Source: Thuidium tamariscinum (Eukaryota > Streptophyta > Bryopsida > Hypnales > Thuidiaceae). Taken from it: 64,000 nucleotides of DNA. The notes below the pieces were generated by a model. That model ran no database searches and was not told the DNA's origin. It saw only the letters and a list, made by a program, of their open reading frames with translations. The stretch covers positions 4,975,501-5,039,500 of the forward strand of contig OX344749.2 in assembly GCA_947034885.2 (NCBI GenBank), given 5' to 3'. The translations under genes and the position numbers were made by a program. The first letter of the stretch is position 1. Each line of letters opens with the position of its first letter. Shown one piece after another: positions 1 through 11,658 of the stretch.

Positions 1-1022
1 GTTTTTTTAATTACAAGAAATATAGGCTAAAAAATATTGCGTTGACCTATGTATTATAAGGAATGATATGGATGATTATATAGGAATTCTTTTGCATTAG
101 GTAATCATAGGCTCCCTCTTAATGTTGCCGAGGAGGTAAATAGGCCCCCCAAAAATACCCATCTGCTGCATGTGGATCCCCCAAATGTAGTGAGAGTGTC
201 TCCCTCCGTGTTCACTCTCCACCAATTGCAAGAATAAACATCCAACTAGGGACCATCTAATAATGATAATTCAATTTTTTGAAATTAAAAAAATTTACTC
301 AATGTCTACAACTACAACATGTGCCTTCATTTCAAATTTCATATAAAATTGACATACAATGCAAAAGTTATGAACAAAAGACCACTCACATATGGCCAAG
401 GGGACAAATAAAGGACAAAATTTCCCTTATAATCACCCTTTACTAGGTTTTAAGACATTGAATACCCTTAACTTAAAACTTTTGCTCTGTAGGGTAATTT
501 CAAGTTTAAATATTTGTTGTGGAGAAATGAGTTGAAAATCTATGAAAAAATTCCAAAAAAGATTCAATAATTTTTGAAAACTATGATGATTGAATTTAGC
601 CTAATCACATACTAAGGTTTTGTTTTTCTAAAAAGTCATCTACATCACTCTCAAAACAGAAGTCTCTATAACCCTTATATTACAAATTGAAATAAAATGA
701 ATCAAAGTTTAATTTCCATGCAAATATAATATCTTATGTAAGGAAAGAATTCTCGCATCAATTTTTTTGATACATGAAAAGTCAGTCATTTTGGGCCTAG
801 GAGTGCGTGAATTTTTCTATAAAATATCTACTACAATAATAATTACATTTTCTAAAAAATAATACATTTTCTTACCTTCAAGAAAAGTCTTAAGTCTTAA
901 AAGTCATACAAGCAAATAATTTGGAGTTATAGGCCTTTGAAATTAGACATTTTAATTTCGGGACATTGCGTGAATTTTGAAAACATATGTTGTTAATCCT
1001 AAAACAACATACTCATCACTAT
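1..1022. other. AT-rich intergenic DNA, no gene seen
   Basis: All frames are densely broken by stops, and I see no tRNA, conserved protein motif or clear terminal repeat here. Homopolymer A and T runs are common, as in the rest of the intergenic DNA. Confidence 0.6.
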
Positions 1023-1313
1023 GGTCATCAACCCCTTTTTTTCTGGCACCATGGGGTCCGATTGCACCATTTCAAAATAAATGCCTTGTTTTCACCAAAT
1101 AAAAGTAATATTTTTTTGCCAAAAATTTTCCAGTTTTCTTTTAAAAAAGGATGAAGTCATTGAATTTTGGATGAAAAAGTATATGAATATGATGGAAAAG
1201 TGTTTTTAAGTCCAAAAAATGGATGAATGTAAAAATACAATGCTTCGCCAAATTTGAAGTGATTGCCATCTTGGCACTTTCTCAAAAAGTGAAAAAGGAC
1301 TAGTGGTTATCAA
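1023..1313 (-). mobile_element. Mutator-like MITE, copy 1 (inverted)
   Basis: The element body is about 1032-1304. It is the inverted counterpart of the copies at 2788-3055 and 61777-62048; shared blocks include the segment around TGGCACTTTCTCAAAAAGTG near 1273. The body begins CCCCTTTTTTTCTGGCACC and ends GAAAAAGGACTA. It is flanked by GGTCATCAA (1023-1031) and GGTTATCAA (1305-1313), a 9-bp direct repeat with one mismatch. A target duplication of this length is the mark of Mutator-like elements. No coding capacity is seen. The superfamily assignment is inference from duplication length. Confidence 0.5.
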
Positions 1314-2451
1314 GCATGTAATTATCTTCTCATTTTATTAAAATGTAGATTTGTTATTTCTATATATTCTCTAAAAGTCATTAATAGGATTATTCATTTT
1401 GTCTTTGCATCCTATTGGAGTTAACCATGAAAGGTTGGTCAAGAATTGTACATGCAATACACTATTTGACAACAAAAATACAAGTCATATACTAAAATGT
1501 CACAAGATATACACCATAGGTTTGATAATTCAACTACTAACATCTTTTACTCAGATTTTATTATAACATCTAAAGCATATCATAAAAGTGTAGGATGTAC
1601 AATAACAATCTAAATTGGGAGTGTTGTATATCTTTGGACCCTATTTCAAAAATTGTATCATTATTGTGACCCTCAAATTGTATTCCTATTGTATCAAATT
1701 CACAAGCAAAAATACATACTAGGTCTAAAATTGGGCTTTGAAGACCTTTGAGGATTGACCTCCAAAAGACAAAGCCATGTTTCTTGGCAATATAGTGAAT
1801 TGGAGCAACTCACTCCAACTAAATTTTTTTTCCTTTGAAATTTATGTACAACATGGGGACAAGTTTCCTCTTTAAGGCCCTAAAACTTTCATGACTCCTA
1901 AATTCATTGTTAAAAAATTATTGTATCATATGTAGTTTCTTCTTTAGCCAAGTAGTCCACATAAATAAGAAAATATCACTTCTTATTAAAAAAATATTTG
2001 AAATTGGTATTTTAGATTTGTATATATATAGAAATGTTAGAATAATTCCATTTTGATCAATGAAATGAAAATTATGAGGAGTTTTAGTTTGTGGATAGTT
2101 ATCGATTTTCTACTTTAAAATAAACTTTAAAGTTCTTTATTTAATTCAACAAAATGGACATTTTTTCATGCAATTGTGACCTTCTAAAGTGCAATTGTCT
2201 GGTTTTTTTGCATGACCCCAAAAAATATCTATGTCCATTTGAATACTAATATCTTGCAATCCACCTGGTCGAAATATATATATACATATATTTTTACATC
2301 TTCTCAAACTACTATACTATAAGATCCTATTGTTATATGTGTCGAAGTTTTTTCCCCTTCTTCTTTTAAAATTTGTTACTTGTTTTAGAAATGATAGTTT
2401 TGGAGCATTTTTGGTGAAAACACAGTCAAGGAACTTTATAGGTCAAACATC

Positions 2452-2733
2452 CACTATAAGAAAAAAATATTTTATGTCATGTTTAAAAAAAATTTGTGAC
2501 GGATTTTAGGTTATGTCAAAGGTAACAACCCATGTTTTTTATGTTAGCAATGACTTTTGATGAAACATCTTCATGTTATATTGGAACATCTTCATTTTCC
2601 ATCTTGATGAAACATCTTCATGTTATATTGGACATCATTGCTAACATAAAAACATGGATTGTTATATTTGACATCACCTAATCTATCACAAAAAATTTGA
2701 AAACATTACAAAGAATATGGATTTCTTATAGTA
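2452..2733. mobile_element. CACTA-like foldback MITE, degenerate
   Basis: The ends are CACTATAAGAAA at 2452 and TTTCTTATAGTA near 2733, so the CACTA/TAGTG terminus is kept on the left and altered in its last base on the right. The two halves are inverted copies: the block with ATGTTAGCAATGAC near 2540 pairs with the block with CATTGCTAACAT near 2634. The centre carries a short direct duplication around ATGAAACATCTTCATGTTAT at about 2569 and 2614. I do not see a convincing 3-bp target duplication, so the superfamily call is tentative. Confidence 0.45.
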
Positions 2734-2787
2734 CTCTAATCAAATCTATATACATCAATAAAGTATTGGAATTCAAGTAGGTGCAAT

Positions 2788-3055
2788 CCAACCTTTTTTT
2801 TTACTTTTTGAGAAAGTGTTAAAACGGTGATCACTTAAAATTTAGGGAAGCAATGTATTTCAACATTCATCCATCTTTTGAACCAATAAACACTTTTTAA
2901 TCATATTCATGCACTTTTTCTACCAAATTTGGTGACTTTATTCTTATTTTTTAATGAAAAATGAAAAATCTTTGGTGGAAAATGATTATAGTTGTCTATT
3001 AGGTAGACATTTATTTTAAAATGGGACTACTTGGCCCCATGGCCCCCCCTCTCCA
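2788..3055 (+). mobile_element. Mutator-like MITE, copy 2
   Basis: It is the same family as 1032-1304 (inverted) and 61777-62048 (same orientation). It starts with a T-rich run followed by ACTTTTTGAGAAAGTG, passes through a block matching the others around ATTCATCCATCTTTTG, and ends in a region of GGCCCCATGGCCCC. The flanking duplication is not convincing in this copy. It lies within the spacer of the large inverted repeat at 1788-4110. Confidence 0.45.
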
Positions 3056-4394
3056 AAAGTTTTGTGCAACCTTCTAAAATTAAACAAAATAACGTTATTC
3101 ATACTATAAAGGTGAAAATATTCAAAGACCTTTGTGCACCCATTCTTCACAAGTAGACTTCTATTCAAAGTATCTTCCAAAGTGCAATTAATCCCTAAAT
3201 GGTTTTGACTATGTTTTCACCAAAACTACTCCAAAACTGCCATTTCTAATACATGTACCAAAACTTAGAAAAAAACGTTTTTTGACACATGTAACCTTAG
3301 GATCCTATAGTATGCTTGTTTGTAAAGATTTAGGAAAAATTTATGAATTTTCCACCATGTAGATTGCAAGATAATAGCATTTGAATTGACAAAAGTCATT
3401 TTTTTGGCCATGCAAAAAACTAGGTAGTTGCACTTCACAAGGTCACATTTGAATGAAAAAGAATTTCAACTTGGTGGTTACTCTTTGGATTCATTCTTAA
3501 AGGAAAGTTGGCTACATGCTTAGAAAATTTCAAATCATTTGGATCTGTACAACATATAGGAAAAAAAATAGAAGAAAGATGTAGAAAATGAGCCAAAATA
3601 CTAAATTTTAAACAATTTATTTATAGAATTGAAAAATGTCAATCCCAATGGTCAAAATGTCATAATAAAAAATTGACACCTACTACTTATATTTTTTTTC
3701 TAAAAATTATTTTAAAAATTAATTAAATAAAGGATTTCAAACTTTCTTTTTGTAGTGTAGAGATTCTATAACTAACTACAAACTACCCCAAACTAAAACT
3801 CCTCATAACTTTTGACTCATTGATCAAAATGGAATGATTTAAAGCTTTCTAATTAGATAAAATTTTAATAAATAAATATCAAAATATTATTTCTTGAAAA
3901 AATAATTTTTGAAGAAGTTTTTTTCTTGCCCAGATTGCCCATTGAGTAATGAAAACTACATATCTTATGGTAACTTTTTCACTATGTAGTCAAAAGTTGT
4001 GAAAATTGTTGGGCCTTGAAGCTACTCCTTGGGTACATATTGTATGAAAATTTCAAAGAAAAAAAAATCTCCATTTGTAGTGAGCTACCCGAAATTGCTA
4101 TGTTGCCAAAAAAAAGCACTTTGGATGTTTAGGGGTTAAACCATTCCTATATTTACATGCAATTGGTTGACTGCTAAGTCTCTAGGTTCCCATATCATGA
4201 CCAAGTTACATACTAGATTCACTGGCCCCCAAATTTCCACTTTAAAAGTCCATAACAATCGCATGTCTTTTAAAAAAAATTAATTAATTTTTTGGAAATT
4301 CATGATTTCTAATTCCTGATACTATACAAATGTATTTTCTTAGGATAACGTGCCCCCACCTATGCTGAATTGCTTAAGATAGTTTGCTTTAAAA

Positions 4395-4935
4395 GTGACC
4401 ACTTAAGCCTACCACTTAAGCCTAATCATTGACAATAGTACATATTTCAAACAACATGTTACTTGTTTCTAGATAGAGGTCGCATTTAGGACATAGTTGC
4501 TTTTAAAGCAGACTACCTTATTTGTGGAGTTTCAGGTGTTTTTCACCCTAAGGGCAAAACACCCAATTCCACACCTGTTCCTTGCAATGGACAGTACATT
4601 CACCTAAATGTGTAAGTAGAGTTCCCTTAATGTGTTTGCCACGTGTGTGATTGTAATTTGTTGACACAATCGAAGGATACATAGGAAAATCTGGTTGGTT
4701 GAGTGTTGACTTTCGCAGGGTTCAGTTTTTGGGGCACCTATAGGACGGTTTCACAGGTCTAGGGAGCCAACACTTTGAAAATTTATAGAAATTACATACT
4801 ATATCCGAAAAATCTATATTTTTTTAATATTCATGATTTTCACTTGCTAATACTGTAAAAATATCATTTTTAGAAAACGCTGCCTCCAACTATGCTGAAT
4901 TCCTTATTTTGACGTTTTCAGGTGTCTTTCACCCT
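4395..4935 (+). repeat. Dispersed repeat F, copy 1
   Basis: This roughly 540-bp segment matches 58185-58740 in the same orientation. Strong shared blocks lie around GATAGAGGTCGCATTTAG near 4474 and GGGAGCCAACACTTTGAAAA near 4759. The later part, about 4620-4930, is present again in inverted orientation at 5335-5660, giving an inverted repeat around a spacer at 4936-5334. No open frame of note and no clear terminal target duplication were found. Confidence 0.55.
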
Positions 4936-5334
4936 AGTGAGATGCAAATTGGTTTGACCGACAAAACCTGGAAGATTGAATTGGAGCCACATGTGGGAAA
5001 CTGAGATGGGAAGAAAGAGCTTCTGAATCAGTTCATTTGCTTGTGGGCATATGATTACCTTACTGCAAGTTGGTTCATACTTTCTTGTGTTGTCAGATGT
5101 TTGAGGTACAACTGAGCTTGTCAGCTACTGAATCAGCACTTCAGCACCTGGCCAGAAGAGTAAGTTAACTTCGAACTAAGCTTCAAGCTTCAGGAATTGC
5201 AAAAAGCATTGGATGCTTGCATCTCAAGCAGCATCCAACCATTATTTTTAATATGGCTCATCATCAGACACTTGTGCTGTGAGTGTTGCTTCTGTGTGCT
5301 GTTGAGTATACTGCAATGCGGAATACTGTAATAA
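4936..5334. other. Spacer between inverted F repeats, base composition unlike its flanks
   Basis: This stretch is visibly less AT-rich than the repeats beside it. It contains a readable frame of some 25 codons including LQELQKALDACISSS near 5190-5240. It is not a recognisable gene and has no start codon in context. It could be host DNA captured between the arms of a foldback element; that is a guess. Confidence 0.25.
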
Positions 5335-5660
5335 GGTGGGAGCACCCAAAAACGTCATTATAAGCAGTTCAGCTTAGTTGGAGGCATCCTTTCCTAAAAA
5401 TTATATTTTAGCAGTACTAGCTAGTGAAAATCATGAATATTGAAAGAAAATTAGATTTTTTGGATATTGTATGTGATTTCTATGATTTTTCAAAGTATTG
5501 GTTACCTAGACCACTGCAATTGTCACATAGGTGCACCCAAATCTAAACTCTGTGGAAATCAGTTGTTAGCAAATCACAGTTGCATATTTGTGCTTCAAAT
5601 GTGTCATCAAATCAATGCTTAGCATGTGGAAGACACATTCACCAAAGTCTAAGGACATAA
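5335..5660 (-). repeat. Dispersed repeat F, inverted partial copy
   Basis: It is the reverse complement of about 4620-4930, with divergence. Matching blocks include GGAGGCATCC near 5380 against the GCCTCCAACTATG block near 4890, and the GTGCACCCAAATC block near 5530 against the GGGGCACCTATAGG block near 4732. Confidence 0.5.
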
Positions 5661-6260
5661 TTGGATGAGTTTAGGGACAAAGATTAGGAACATGTGTAAA
5701 AATAGATGTTTTTACCTTACATTCTTTTCATTTGTTTTTTTGTTGTGTGACTGGACATTTTCATGTGGTATCATGAGAATTTGTTAGTTTGCCTACCAAG
5801 CTGAATTGGCCTAGAGAACCTGATGGATTGTTTTGCCTCGTTGAGTTTTTTCTCTCTAGCTTTTTAATGGTCACCACTCTTAAAAAGAACAAAAATGGGA
5901 ATTTGTTTGAATGCATTGTGGTAGCCATTCATTCTCGATGCTAAAAAAATGAGAAACCAGGAACTAATTGATAACCAACCTCTTTTTCTTTCTTTTTCTT
6001 TTTTCTTTTTTCTTTGGTAACCAACCAAACTCTTTTCAAAAAAATTGTTCCTTGTCGTGCATGCCCTTCATGCTCTTTGTGCTTTCTGAGAACCCCCACT
6101 GGACCACACGGTTTGTAAGAAAATAGCTTTGTTTCTCCCTCCAAAGTCTACCTGGTGTCGTTCACATTCATTGTAACTTAATCAGTGGTCCCAAATGAGA
6201 TTTTTCATCAGCTTCAGTTGCGTAAGACACAGCTCAATGTGCTGAAATTTCTAATCGAAC
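5661..6260. other. Intergenic DNA, no gene seen
   Basis: A lysine-rich 67-codon frame on the - strand (6144-5941) runs through a T/C-rich low-complexity tract and looks like chance. No motif, RNA gene or repeat end was recognised. Confidence 0.5.
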
Positions 6261-6537
6261 TAAGGTAGGTACACCCAAAATGGCACCTGACCTTAAAGCG
6301 CCATGTACAACGTGCATACATTTTCAAAACCAGTCATGTACCCAGACTGTAGATGGCGCTTTCAGAAACACACTTTGACTGTTAATAACTTTTGCATATG
6401 GTATCCAAATCCACTGTTCTTTGGTGCATTGGAACATGCTTTCACTCACCAACAAGACTGTAAGAAAATCTGAACAACATAATAAGAGGAACTAGGCACA
6501 GTATGAAAAACTGGTGCTTTTGGGTGTACCTACCTTA
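6261..6537 (+). mobile_element. TA-flanked 273-bp MITE family G, copy 1
   Basis: The element body is 6263-6535, flanked by TA on both sides. The terminal inverted repeats are identical for 18 bp, beginning AGGTAGGTACACCCAAAA. A second copy of the same length lies at 21561-21833, and degenerate copies at 6985-7247 and 38364-38843. TA duplication and short non-coding length fit a Tc1/mariner (Stowaway-type) MITE. The conserved interior includes TTAATAACTTTTGCATA and GATGGCGCTTTCAGAAAC. Confidence 0.75.
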
Positions 6538-6982
6538 GATCTTAAAATTCACAGTTCCGGTGGCTACAGTCAATCATTAGTTTTTCGGGAGAATTTTTGC
6601 TACTCTTAACCACATTTGTAAATCTGATTATAAAATGACTTAACTTCCTAAAAACTGAATATGGGTTCTAAACTTCTAATCTTAAGTTAACACCAACATC
6701 TGTGTCAGTGGAATCTATTTGCAATCAGCTCATATATCCAGCCCCCTGGCCCCAGCTGGTTGTGCACGGCTGCATTCATGTCCACATTGACTGGTTTTCA
6801 CAACACGACACTGTCCTGGACAGTCAGTCCGTTGCCATTCACATGTATACCGTTTTGCAAAGTTTCTCATAATTGAAATCCCGTTTCATTTGTTTCAAAA
6901 AAAAAAAAAAAGTTTCTCATAATTTCTGTTTCATTTGTTTAAAAAAACAAAACCCAAAGTTCAGTCTCATAATCATATATGT

Positions 6983-7249
6983 TAAGGTGGGTACACCCCA
7001 AAGCACCATCTACATTTTGTGTACATTTTCAAAATCAGTTATGTGCATAGGTTGTAGATGGTGCTTATAGAAACAGACTTTGACCATTAATAACTTTTGC
7101 TTACTCTATCCAAATGTTGTGTTTGTGTTCCTTGGTGCATTGCAACGTGCTTTCTCTTGCCAACATGACTGAATGAAAATCTGATCAGCCTAATAATAGT
7201 AATTAAGGCAGAGTACCAATAAGTGGCGCTTTCGGGTGTATTCCCCACT
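6983..7249 (+). mobile_element. MITE family G, degenerate copy 3
   Basis: It begins TTAAGGTGGGTACACCCC and shares the interior GACTTTGACCATTAATAACT with the other G copies. It ends at GTGGCGCTTTCGGGTGTA, after which the terminal repeat is lost. It lies some 450 bp from copy 1, so the family inserted twice just upstream of the pectin methylesterase. Confidence 0.6.
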
Positions 7250-8146
7250 CTTCCACAGCCACAGAACAGGATTTCACCAAATAATTGTTTTTGGAAACAA
7301 GTGACACATGTCCGTGTTTGATTGATCTGAACCCCTGGTGGAAAGTGACATGGATGCAAAAAAACATGATTTCATTTCGAAGGTACAATTCCCTGCTATT
7401 GGGGTACGGTGTATAATTGTTGTCGGACAACTGCTTGAGTACTTTTCTTTATCCTGGTTTCAGTATTTTGTCAGCCTCATACTGTATCCCAATCCTACTG
7501 CTTCTTCTGCATCAATTTCAAGCTAACTTACAACTGTTGCTCTGTAGGACATGTCTCCTGCTCACATTGTGTACTCTAGGAAGCATTCAATGACAGATAG
7601 AACCTGACTCCTCCTCACCATTCGTGATGAGTAATGTCGCACCATGCGAAGGTCCTGATCACAATAGTACGTACAATCCGCAATACCCTGTTCCCGCATC
7701 AGAATCTCTACAGTCATAACTTACACAATGCTTACATTTCACAAGTAAGATTACGTCCTCCCCATCTCGCTCTCTCTCGTCTCCAACTTCCCGATTGAAG
7801 GGCGTCGACAAAACTCAATTAAGCAGCCCCCGCGTTTTCTGACACCCCAGGTATGGTAGATGGGGAGTCCCTCTAGATAGGATCATCGACATGGGGCGCC
7901 ACTATCTTTCAGCTGTGGCAGAAAAGAGCTTCAGAGCCAACGATTCTAGCTACCTGGCGAAGTAGGTGCGACTCTGCGAGCAACGGGAAATATTCTCATT
8001 TGTTTTGTAGAGCAGAACTCAAGATTCCACAGCTTCAAGCTTGCTATTTCTATTCTTTCGCATTCTTTTACTTTTGCTCCGCGATTGAACGAAGAGAACC
8101 TCCGTTTGTTCTTTCTCAGAGACAATCCGTCGGCTAGTTTGAAACG
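7250..8146 (+). promoter_or_regulatory. 5' flank and probable promoter/5' UTR of the pectin methylesterase gene
   Basis: There is no gene here beyond chance frames. The last 400 bp becomes richer in C and T (a CTCGCTCTCTCTCGTCTCC run near 7767), as is common near plant transcription starts. The stretch runs up to a good start context, ACGATGG, at 8147. No specific TATA box or operator could be assigned. Confidence 0.35.
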
Positions 8147-11100
8147 ATGGCAATCCGTGTTCCCGTTTTTCTCGTTTTCTGTGTCTACGTTTGGCTTTCT
8201 CCGACGGTGATAGCAAACTGCAGTAAGGAGCACTTGAAGGGGCGTGGATTGTTAGCAGTGACCGAGGAAAGCCCCGCTTCAGCGTACGCAAACTGGATTG
8301 CGAGCGTGAGGTTGAAACATGAGCTGAGACTGAAGGCGAGCTCCCTGGTCGGAGAGCCAGGCATGGTGCAACCAGACCTGTCGCTGGATTTTCCAGGAAT
8401 GAAGGAGTACGTGGATTGGGAGAGCGTGGTGACGCCCTCCACTTACATTATTGTCGACCAAACTGGTTTAGGCAATTTTTTGACCTTGACAGATGCAATC
8501 AACTCCATTCCAAGGGACCGATATCGGCAGTACCGCATTACCATTCAAGTCAATGCTGGTGTTTACAGGTACGAAGTGATGCGCGCTTTCCTTAGCATCC
8601 ATTTCAATCTTTTCTTAAAAATTAATCTGCATTTGCTTGCTCGAAATGTCGGGGAATAGTGGAAGAGGAGAAGCATCGTCGATTTCGAGATGACCGTTAA
8701 AAAAGAAGGAAGGGTGGGTAGCAAAGCTACTCTTGAGCGTTGTAACGGTTTTGGTCCTTGTGTGATTTTAGTAGTTTTCTGTAACGTTCTGATGTGCAGA
8801 GAAAAAGTGTTTATTGAGAAGACAAGGCCTATGATCACCTTACAAGGAGTAGGCCAACCTACCATTGTCTGGAACGACACAAACTTCCTCTCCGGCAACC
8901 ATACTTTCGACAGTGCCACTTTCGGAGTGGCCGGGAATTTCTTCCTCGCTCGCAACATGACTTTCCAGGTACGGAATCCTTTGAGTGTGCCTTGTCCGTA
9001 AGCAACTATGTTTGTTACCCTAAAACTTCTACACTAATTGAAAATCAAGCTCTGTTTCAGTGAGCAGTATACGCAATTTAGTTGGAATTGACTTTTTAAT
9101 GGTTGTCTGATTCCATTTAAGTGAAATTCCGTGGATATGACCCCCCCCATTGAACTGGATAATTTTTTCATAAATCTCGTGCATGTCATGGGCATTTCAT
9201 TGGGCCTGAATTTTTTTATTACATTCTTTAGAATCCCACAGTCTATGCACCTAAGAATCTGTCCTTTTACTGTCACTGAAATGTTTACGGTAGGTAGCAA
9301 CTAACAACGTAACAAAGAGGCAATATATGAAGTTCCACTTGATAGAGACGCCCAATCTTAGGTCAGTAGAGTCATGTCAGAACGTGATGCTAATTCCAAT
9401 TCTCAATTGCGAAGACAAGGTTTTCGGGCTAATGAACGTGACTTGTTCCTCAAGAATCACGAGAAATTTGTAACCTATTGTTTAGAGGTAGCATGCGATT
9501 CAATTGTGAAAATTCTCGGTGCAGAATACAGCGCCGGCTCCTCCACCAGGAGCGGTGGGCATGCAGGCGGTAGCTCTGCGAGTAACGTCCGACTATGCGG
9601 CCTTCCACGACTGCACCATCATCGGCAACCAAGACTCTCTGTACGACCACAACGGTCGCCACTTCTACAAGGACTGCTTCATTCAAGGCAGCATCGACTT
9701 CATCTTTGGAAATGGCCTTTCCATGTTCTATGTGAGTCACCACGCCACAACTCAAATTAAGGATCTTTCACATCCATGATCATCAACAAATTCTCTTGCA
9801 ATAGTGTACTTCCGGAAGGGTCATCGTAGGTAGCGGATATAATTAATTTGCTACACTTTCAGCATCTTAACCAATGCGTAAAGAGTGTAAATTCAAATTC
9901 ACAAAGCACAAGTTAGACCTCACTGGAGAATTCACCTTGCGTACTACAAGATCGAACCCAACACTCGTGACATTCAATTTTCTCACTCAACGTATAATGG
10001 TTTCATATGCAATCATTTTAAGGAATAATTGAAAGAACCAAGCGCGGATTGGAAGATATGAGTGGCTGTTTACATTGCTAACAGCGGTCAGTCTGTGTCG
10101 GAGATGGCATCGGCAGGTCCGTAGCTCACGGTTTCCATATCCCAAACATGGAGTACACTGGTCCTTCGAGTGTCCCACACAAATGGGACTTCATTGTCCA
10201 TTTGTTGGCTACAACTATCTAGAATCCTGTAACTGTAATTAAATAATTAATGCAGCAGCTTGAACTTCTCACATGACTAAAGGGGTAAAAGTAATGAATT
10301 CCGGCCTGGTGCAGAATTGTGAGCTGAATGTGATGCCAACAACGTGGGGAGCCGTGACCGCGCAGAAGCGTCAGAACGCCACCGACAACACGGGCTTCTC
10401 CTTCCAGAACTGCCGCATTACAGGCGCAGGACAAGTGTACTTGGGCCGCGCTTGGGGTCCATTCTCCCGAGTGGTGTACTCCTACACTTGGATGGGCGAC
10501 GTCATTTACGCGCCGGGATGGTTCGACTGGGGACTGGCCGACCGACAACTGTAAGTGACCCTTTTGCTAACTGGATCAAGCTTACTTACTTCCCCGCAAA
10601 TCACGCTTCCAATACTTACAACGGGCGGGCTGCTGCACCTCTTCTGCACTTTGAAAAGGGGGAGGAGGTGAAGCAGCTTTGTTTGCGAGAATTCATACTT
10701 TCTTTCTTGTGCATGGGCTTCACAACCGAGAACTTAATTGCCCCCTAACTTAATTGTGAAACAGCTCCTTGATTGTGAAACCATTCGCACTAATGCCCTT
10801 GGAAAGTCCCACTTTGCAAGCCATTCTCTCAATATAATACGTAGCTCCAATGTAGTCAGAGCGTCCACATTGAGATGTTTCCAAAACCAGGCTCTACATT
10901 CCACTTACTGGAGTAGTATCAATGAGGAAACTGTAGGAAATCAAGAATCCCAATGGTAGAAAATCAAGAATATTGTAATGAACTTGTGAACAGACGGTAT
11001 GTAAAGACGGTGAAAGAATGGAACTCAAACGGAGCAATTAGGAGTTGGAACTGGACTTCTCTTTTCAAAGTGCTTATTGTCACCTCTCTTGAAGATAATG

Positions 11101-11658
11101 AAACAAGCACTCTAGTTTGTATGGGCGTGGATACATATGAGATAATCAGTACTCCTGACCAATAACTGATGCCTTATTCCTTCAGCATGCTTACATTTTT
11201 AACATGTGAATTTGACATCGTTTGGCCTTAAGAGATTCGAAGCTCACATTCTGAACGATGAACACCATGGCACTGTTTCGTCCGAATAACTTCTCGTTCC
11301 TCCAAAGCAATACTTGAATTCATAAAAACCAACTTCCCTTTCCTTCATGACCAATTGGATGAAATTGAGGTGAGTAATGAATTTGTCGAAAGAAATACGT
11401 ATAGGGCATTGCCCAAGGAGGAGGGCATTTGAAGCAAAGAATGATGTGCAACAATTGGTGTGCAGGTCTGTGTATTACGGGCAATACAAATGCTCCGGCC
11501 CTGGTTCCGATGAGGCCGGAAGAGTGGCCTGGTCCCGTGAGCTGACCGACTGGGAAGCCGCGCCGTTCCTGGCGCTCAGCTTCGTGGATGGAGAAGCTTG
11601 GATTCCGGAAAACATGAGACCAGTACCGACAGTGCAATGTAATGGAGTCCCTTGTTGA
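8147..11658 (+). CDS. Pectin methylesterase (pectinesterase), type II, 5 exons, 408 aa
   Basis: It removes methyl groups from cell-wall homogalacturonan, giving free pectate and methanol. The exons are 8147-8568, 8800-8968, 9525-9731, 10315-10550 and 11466-11658. All introns are GT-AG, the phases agree and the stop is TGA. Residues 1-23 form a hydrophobic signal peptide, so the protein should be secreted. The catalytic domain has every family motif: GVYREKV at the exon 1/2 junction, QAVAL (Gln211), NQDSLY (Gln233, Asp234), DFIFGNG (Asp255) and LGRAWG (Arg311). The two aspartates, the glutamines and the arginine are the known active-site residues. There is no N-terminal inhibitor (PMEI) pro-domain; only about 90 residues separate the signal peptide from the catalytic fold. 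The start chosen is the first ATG of the frame, in good context, directly before the signal peptide. The gene looks intact and stands alone, with MITEs of family G upstream. Confidence 0.93.

Larger units (their letters stand above)
1788..4110. repeat. Large imperfect inverted repeat (foldback region) with nested MITEs
   Basis: The left arm, about 1788-2450, pairs in inverted orientation with a right arm of about 3190-4110. Clear matching blocks are 2045-2091 with 3790-3835 (both around TTGATCAA), 2216-2265 with 3354-3412 (around ATCTTGCAATC), and 1788-1840 with 4045-4105. The central spacer holds a CACTA-like element (2452-2733) and a Mutator-like MITE (2788-3055). The right arm also carries extra sequence near 3480-3775. 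The arms have diverged and the original ends are unclear, so this may be an old foldback transposon or an inverted duplication. No coding sequence is seen in it. Confidence 0.5.

Noticed and set aside
2515..2660. CRISPR-like spaced direct repeats around ATGAAACATCTTCATG
   Set aside because: There are only two copies, the genome is a plant, and they lie inside a foldback transposon.
9374..9779. Overlapping 128- and 101-codon frames near pectin methylesterase exon 3
   Set aside because: They are other-frame shadows of exon 3 (9525-9731), which carries the catalytic motifs and joins in phase with its neighbours.
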